Assembly (NCBI GenBank): GCA_013054445.1
Contig: JAAMPI010000953.1
Coordinates: 1 to 22,281 of the forward strand
Reading direction: 5' to 3'
Length of the DNA: 22,281 nucleotides
DNA from: Cudoniella acicularis
Lineage: Eukaryota > Ascomycota > Leotiomycetes > Helotiales > Helotiaceae
This document shows positions 17,937 through 22,281 of this stretch, piece by piece; position 1 is the stretch's first letter, and every line of letters starts with the position of its first letter. A program made the position numbers and the translations under genes. The notes beneath the pieces are model-generated. The model was not told the origin of the DNA. It saw nothing but the letters and a program-made list of their open reading frames with translations, and made no database searches.

Positions 17937-20561
17937 TTATTGCTTTACACCATCAATGGCCACCAAAGCCTCAAGGGTATCTCCAGCTACTTTACAGGCC
18001 CATTTGACCGTTGCCGTTTGATCCTTGCCACCCGCAATTTCCGTTTTGCTAATGACCCTTTTCAAGAGATATTGCAACCCATTCACAAGTTGGGGTGTGT
18101 CTTTGGCTTTCGACAAGATGCTAGTGACCGCCTCCTTATCCCTCCTGGTCTCTGATTGCTTCTGAGATTGCAAAAATATGGTGATGAACAACACCTCCAT
18201 GAAAGTTTTTGTCTTGGGTTGAAGGTAGCTTAGATTGAGATTTCTCAGCACTCCAAGCTCCAAGCCCCCTTCAGCAATAAGCGTTCCAAACATCTTTGCA
18301 AGATTCACAAGCTGGCGAGTGTCCAATTTGCTGTCGTCTTCAATAGTTTCCTCATCGTTGTCGTCAGATTCGCCCATTTTCTTGAACAAATCCCATAAAC
18401 AGTATTGAAAGGCAGTTTTGAGTCTCCTATCCCCACATATTTTCTTTGCGATGAGCGTGTAATACGGGTTGTATGATTTTTCGGCTCCAGCACAATGTAT
18501 CAGGACCTTTGGGATTTCATACTCTTGCACCTTTCTCAGCTTGAGCTTCAGAATTCGCAAGTAGGCGTCTTGAAAATCCGAAGCGGACATGATAGCAACG
18601 AATATTGCACGTCGTACATCAGTATTCATTCTGTGTTCCCTCGCCAACTGAGCGAGATCTGAGGTTCCAGAATCCTCGGTGTGAACAGTTTCTGTAGAAG
18701 TTGCTTGAGTGGCAGCGTTTTCCCGCTCCTCTATGGTGTCGCCTGACCAACTAGCGCCCACAAGCCACCATTTCCCTTTTTTATCGGAATCTTTGATGTC
18801 CCCTAGTCCAATTCGGAGTGGTTCGCTGGCCTTGATGTTTCGAACGTTTAGCGATCCCAGAATTTTCTTCATTCGAATGGTATGTTCAGATGTCACAGCC
18901 GAGGCCACCCCGCCGGTCTTCATGCGGTTGTTTTTGAGATCATTAATGGTTTCGATCATAAATTTCGTCCGGACAGATATGTTTTCCTCCCCAACCTGTG
19001 CAATTGCGGGTCTTAACATGGCAACAATATCTTTCAACGATGAAGGATCATCTTGTCGTAATTGCGGTCCAGATGTTCGAATCAACTTCAACAACAGTTC
19101 TGCATTCAACTCCGATAGTTTTGCCAAAAACTTTTTGATGTAGTCGAAGATCAAATTACTCCCAACAACCTGGAAATTGTACATCCCTGAAAGCAACATA
19201 ATGAGGTTTGAGGTTTCCTTACTGCTGTCAGTTGTAGCCGCTGCTGGTCCAACTTGTTCGATAGCAGATGCTCGATTATAATGTTCATCAAACAATTCCA
19301 CCGTTCTTTGGACAACTTGAGCACCAAAATCCATGCCAACGATCTTATAAATCGCAGCAATAAAGCCTGCAGGGAGGATTATGAGCGTATCAGGCAAGCT
19401 TGTCGGCTCGGAAACAGACGTCAGTAGCAGGTCCACAAGTATTGAGGTAACATGCTGTCGAGGATGATCGCGGTAGAGCTTTTCTATTTCACTCAATATG
19501 GAAATCAAGTTTGCCTCCGTCAGCCTATTTACTAGGCCTTGAGTCTGTCTGCGAAGACGCACGAGTTCTTCGGAGTTGGATGTGGACTTTCGTAAAGAAG
19601 GGGGAATATATTTCTTAGTTGGCTCTTTATCCGATGATGGCGCCACATAGGGGTTCTCACGAACTCGTGGTTGTGGTTTATATGCCTCGCCATGTTCATC
19701 AGACTCAAAACCATCAAAGTCATCCTCTGTGTCCAATTCCGGGTCTGCATTGGAGGTTTCTTCAGACACATCATCCGGAAATTCCGGCCCATCTAAAGAC
19801 ATGTCTGAAGCTCCATCGTCATCCGAGCCTCCGAATGAATCGCTTCCCTCGTCTTCCTTCTTCGGCGAGCCGCCTGGTCGTCCTTCGGCTTTTCGGCGAG
19901 CTTCCGTTCTTTTCTTTGCCAGCCATTCATCCCCCTCCGCCTTGCGTTTCTTACTCTCGGCAACATCGAGGTCTGACCCTCCATCTATTCGTTCTAACAG
20001 AACGTCTAATCCGTCGTCGGCAAATGATTGAGGAAGCTTCTTTTTTCCTTTCAGCCCCAACTTCTTCTCCAAGGCGGCAATCTCCTCATCATCTTCTGCC
20101 AATTTTGCCTTGACTGCCTTCGGAATGCTCGCAGGGGGTGATGTTTTGCGAGACCTGGACTCGGAAGAGGACTCAGGATGGACCATTTTCGAATTCTTCA
20201 GTATAGATTTGGGTCTTGGGGCGTTTAGAGTGTCTCCTCGGCTTGGTCCTGGGGGTTGCTGGGATCGGTGTGGGGATATTTCTGATGGGACGTCGATATT
20301 TTCTGGTTCGGAATGCTGTAATTTCTTCCTTTTCAATGGAGGTGGCCCACTTCTTAAGGACTTTTTCTCAATTCGAGCTGCCTTGCGAAGGTCCTTCCTT
20401 GTCCCTGGGTGGTGGTGTGACTTTCGACGCGACGTGAGAGCATCTACATCATCAGACTTTAGCATTAATTGATTCATTTGAGAGTATTTCTTTTTACCTT
20501 CGCCGCCGAGCTGCTCGATGAGCTGCCGGGGCAACTTCAGGGGGCCTCGTGTTGGTGGCAT
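17937..20561 (-). CDS. sgd1: Nucleolar MIF4G/MA3 protein, Sgd1/NOM1 family
   Basis: This uninterrupted 874-residue protein starts MPPTRGPLKLPRQ. The N-terminal third is basic and low in complexity, with the conserved RKDLRKAARIEKK segment (~55-67) and an acidic Ser/Asp/Glu tract (~233-292). KKYIPPSLR (~316-324) then leads into a helical MIF4G domain (~340-545), and an MA3 domain follows (~645-760, with DVRRAIFVAIMSASDFQDAY). This order is diagnostic of yeast Sgd1 and human NOM1. These nucleolar proteins are needed for 18S rRNA processing and 40S assembly and act with the DEAD-box helicase Fal1/eIF4A-III type. The gene shares a 155-bp intergenic region with SRP14 on the other strand. Confidence 0.95.
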   Translation of the reverse strand: MPPTRGPLKLPRQLIEQLGGEGKKKYSQMNQLMLKSDDVDALTSRRKSHHHPGTRKDLRKAARIEKKSLRSGPPPLKRKKLQHSEPENIDVPSEISPHRSQQPPGPSRGDTLNAPRPKSILKNSKMVHPESSSESRSRKTSPPASIPKAVKAKLAEDDEEIAALEKKLGLKGKKKLPQSFADDGLDVLLERIDGGSDLDVAESKKRKAEGDEWLAKKRTEARRKAEGRPGGSPKKEDEGSDSFGGSDDDGASDMSLDGPEFPDDVSEETSNADPELDTEDDFDGFESDEHGEAYKPQPRVRENPYVAPSSDKEPTKKYIPPSLRKSTSNSEELVRLRRQTQGLVNRLTEANLISILSEIEKLYRDHPRQHVTSILVDLLLTSVSEPTSLPDTLIILPAGFIAAIYKIVGMDFGAQVVQRTVELFDEHYNRASAIEQVGPAAATTDSSKETSNLIMLLSGMYNFQVVGSNLIFDYIKKFLAKLSELNAELLLKLIRTSGPQLRQDDPSSLKDIVAMLRPAIAQVGEENISVRTKFMIETINDLKNNRMKTGGVASAVTSEHTIRMKKILGSLNVRNIKASEPLRIGLGDIKDSDKKGKWWLVGASWSGDTIEERENAATQATSTETVHTEDSGTSDLAQLAREHRMNTDVRRAIFVAIMSASDFQDAYLRILKLKLRKVQEYEIPKVLIHCAGAEKSYNPYYTLIAKKICGDRRLKTAFQYCLWDLFKKMGESDDNDEETIEDDSKLDTRQLVNLAKMFGTLIAEGGLELGVLRNLNLSYLQPKTKTFMEVLFITIFLQSQKQSETRRDKEAVTSILSKAKDTPQLVNGLQYLLKRVISKTEIAGGKDQTATVKWACKVAGDTLEALVAIDGVKQ

Positions 20562-20716
20562 TAGATGTTAGTTTTTTGGAGCAAACAGGGCTGGGAAATT
20601 TATTTCGGGCGGCCTCAAAAAGTCCCGACCCCACGCACAAGAACCCCGCCAAACGACACAGTCGCACTCCTCCGCGACTTTGACAATTCCAACCCGCAAT
20701 CCGTCACAACACAAGC
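20562..20716. promoter_or_regulatory. Shared divergent promoter of sgd1 and SRP14
   Basis: Only 155 bp separate the sgd1 ATG (minus) from the proposed SRP14 ATG (plus), so both promoters and 5' leaders must fit in or overlap this interval. No TATA box is evident. Confidence 0.6.
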
Positions 20717-21276
20717 ATGCCGAAAGAACATCTGAGCAATAGTGATGTATGTCTCTTTGGATAACACAACTATCCAGCAAACTAAAGACTCATTGATTAA
20801 CAATGCAAACTAGTTCTTCGAGCAACTCTCGGAGCTTTTTTTCTGCCACCTCTGACCATGGTTCAATATACCTCACGCAAAAGCGCAGTATGACCCAGTT
20901 GTTTCCTCCCACGCAATTGCATATCTCTGATGTGCCTACAGTGACCTATGGCGAAGATACCGACGTGGAAGCCACAGACTCAGCACCGAGTCAGCCATTT
21001 CTCGACTTAAATCCCTCCAAACCAATACCAATCATAATCCGGGCGACGAACGGCAAATCGAAGGAAAATAGGGCCAAAAAAGTCAAATTGTCTACAATAG
21101 TTGAAGCGGAAGAGTTAGAGGGATTCTTTGCCAAATACGCTGATATTTGCAAGCTCAAGATGTCAGCTCTAAAGAAGAGGGATCGAAGTAAGGCCAAGGA
21201 AAGACTAAAGGCGAAGAAGAAGAAGGGAGGTGCTGCCTCTACAGGAACTGGAGCAGCAGAAGTCAAGAAAGCATGA
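20717..21276 (+). CDS. srp14: Signal recognition particle subunit SRP14, with apparent frameshift
   Basis: Proposed exons are 20717-20746, 20814-20887 and 20942-21276. Introns are 67 bp (GTATGT...CTAG) and 54 bp (GTATGA, CTGAT, ACAG). Exon 1 encodes MPKEHLSNSD and exon 2 opens with FFEQLSEL, the expected SRP14 start. A run of seven T (20836-20842) then puts the frame one base out; with six T it would read on as FSATSDHGSIYLTQKR. Exon 3 reads MTYGEDTDV, the loop, then IIIRATNGKSK and the basic KAKERLKAKKKKGG tail. A complete product would be about 145 residues. SRP14 pairs with SRP9-type partners on the Alu domain of SRP RNA and supports elongation arrest in the cytosol. An ATG at 20803 inside intron 1 is in the downstream frame but gives a non-conserved N-terminus. 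A base-calling error in the T run is the simplest explanation. Confidence 0.88.
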
Positions 21277-21713
21277 ACAATTCAGAGCATTTAGCATTTG
21301 GCGCTCCAAGGCATTGTTTGAGGGTATACCAAAATTCATCGCACTTCGTCTCCCAAGCTTTAGGTCTTCAACAATGATTTCTCAGCAGTTCTCTTCAGGT
21401 TGGATTTCAAGATAAGTAATATTGCTCTAACTTCAACGCTCTACGTTGCCCCATTTGCCCTCAGTGTCGCCAAACCTTTCCTTGCAATGCTCCGTGGACT
21501 GAGAATTCGACTTGTATTGTACAAGCGAATTGTTAGAAACAGTCAAGCCTAGGAAATGACCCATCAACCTGTTGGCATCTACAATATTCTACAGAGGTGG
21601 AACCCAGAAACCGGGGTGGTCATTCAGCAGACCGTAATACCAGATAAACTCAAAAATCTGCCATGTCGTCTCCCCAATTCGAGGAGCTGATAATGATAAG
21701 TCGTTAATGATAA
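21277..21713. other. Convergent intergenic region with a strong hairpin
   Basis: The 3' ends of SRP14 (plus) and the partial gene (minus) converge here. No coding signal is seen. A near-perfect hairpin at 21504-21531 is listed separately. Confidence 0.5.
21504..21531. repeat. 12-bp stem hairpin downstream of SRP14
   Basis: Left arm AATTCGACTTGTA and right arm TACAAGCGAATT pair over 12 bp with one bulged A and a 3-nt loop. It lies about 230 bp past the SRP14 stop. It could fold in a 3' transcript end or be a small palindromic remnant; the function is unknown. Confidence 0.45.
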
Positions 21714-22281
21714 TTAAATGTTGGCGAAGAATGGGCCGACGAGAAATGGATCCAGCTTGACCTGGTCAACTTTCTTACCGGCAGAAACGGTGTCTTTCTC
21801 GTACTCATCCAGGGCCAGACCCAGCTCGCGATCATCCAAGTCTTTGCCGCCGTTGAAGTTCAGATGCTGTAAATAGTCAGTCAGCAATGACTATTCACCG
21901 CCAAATCTACTGCTCCAGTCTTAACCTACCAGAGCTGAGGTATCAAAAGCTGTATCCGATCTTAGGTTGGGAAATGTGGGTTGCTCGGACTGTCGAGGTT
22001 GGATTTTGATATCTTGAGGCTCTTCGATGCTGGGGAGTGGAGTCTGCGTCATGTAATTATGAGCCACACTTTGGCTATAGTCCACGACACCATCGTACAC
22101 CGTGTTTGCTCCGCCTGGCCAGTTGCTTGACAATCCAGAGTCCATGGGCAGTTGAGGGTTTGTGGGATCAGATTGGTATCCCAATCCATCGTGCGACAAG
22201 AGCGGATATCCTCCGAGAGCAGGATCCAGGGTTGCAGGCCAGGTTTGAGGAATTTTGTTGTGCCAATAGGTATCAACTGAT
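21714..22281 (-). CDS. 3' end of an unidentified gene (runs off the window)
   Basis: The last exon (21866-21714, 50 residues plus TAA) joins in phase through a 63-bp intron (21929-21867, donor GTAGGT, acceptor TACAG) to an exon open from 21930 to the window edge. The visible ~167 residues are Pro/Ser/Asp/Gln-rich and probably disordered (LGGYPLL, WPGGANTVYDGVVDYSQS). They end in an acidic, more ordered tail: NFNGGKDLDDRELGLALDEY and the final DPFLVGPFFANI. No ATG in this frame need be the start, because the frame is open to the end. The composition resembles the C-terminal activation region of a fungal transcription factor, but no DNA-binding domain is in view and I do not name it. Confidence 0.75.

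Noticed and set aside
20803..21276. Single-exon 157-residue reading of SRP14 from the ATG at 20803
   Set aside because: It would translate part of intron 1 and all of intron 2, and lacks the conserved FFEQLSEL start seen in the spliced frame.

Overview
The window reads as nuclear DNA of a filamentous ascomycete (Pezizomycotina). The evidence is short introns of 50-101 bp with GTRAGT-like donors, a heterokaryon-incompatibility (HET) gene, a fungal-type sphingolipid delta-8 desaturase, and an AT-rich block with the CpA/TpG depletion typical of repeat-induced point mutation (RIP). The species cannot be fixed from sequence alone; Leotiomycetes would be a guess.

The left part (about 1-10,100) is accessory. 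Bases 1 to ~3,660 are AT-rich, gene-free and RIP-like, with scattered Ns from ~2,588. A Lys/Pro-rich ORF of unknown origin (3971-4318) follows where composition returns to normal. A three-exon HET gene (5037-7351) comes next, bracketed by two ~84-bp direct repeats (4397-4480 and 7929-8011, ~90% identical). Beyond it are a degenerate tandem array of two alternating unit types (8226-8705), a broken ORF with a coiled-coil-like tail, and a possible small spliced gene on the minus strand (9852-10134).

The right part (11,536 to the end) is a conserved gene block: a cytochrome b5-fusion sphingolipid desaturase (minus, 2 exons); a small Cys/Gly/Arg-rich protein of unknown function (plus, 2 exons, with TATA box); mitochondrial dihydrolipoamide dehydrogenase (minus, 5 exons); the nucleolar MIF4G/MA3 protein Sgd1/NOM1 (minus, no intron seen); SRP14 (plus, 3 exons), head-to-head with sgd1 across 155 bp; and the 3' end of an unidentified gene (minus) running off the window. 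The genes do not form one pathway. They cover membrane sphingolipids, mitochondrial 2-oxoacid oxidation, 18S rRNA maturation and protein targeting.

Most worth checking are: an apparent one-base frameshift in a T7 run of SRP14; the HET gene's in-frame TAA, which a 57-nt intron would remove; the repeats around the HET gene; the alternating tandem array; a 134-bp element with ~23-bp terminal inverted repeats upstream of the dehydrogenase gene; and the unrecognised Cys-rich protein. I saw no clearly new multi-gene system. All splice models were built by eye from splice consensus, reading phase and protein-family conservation.
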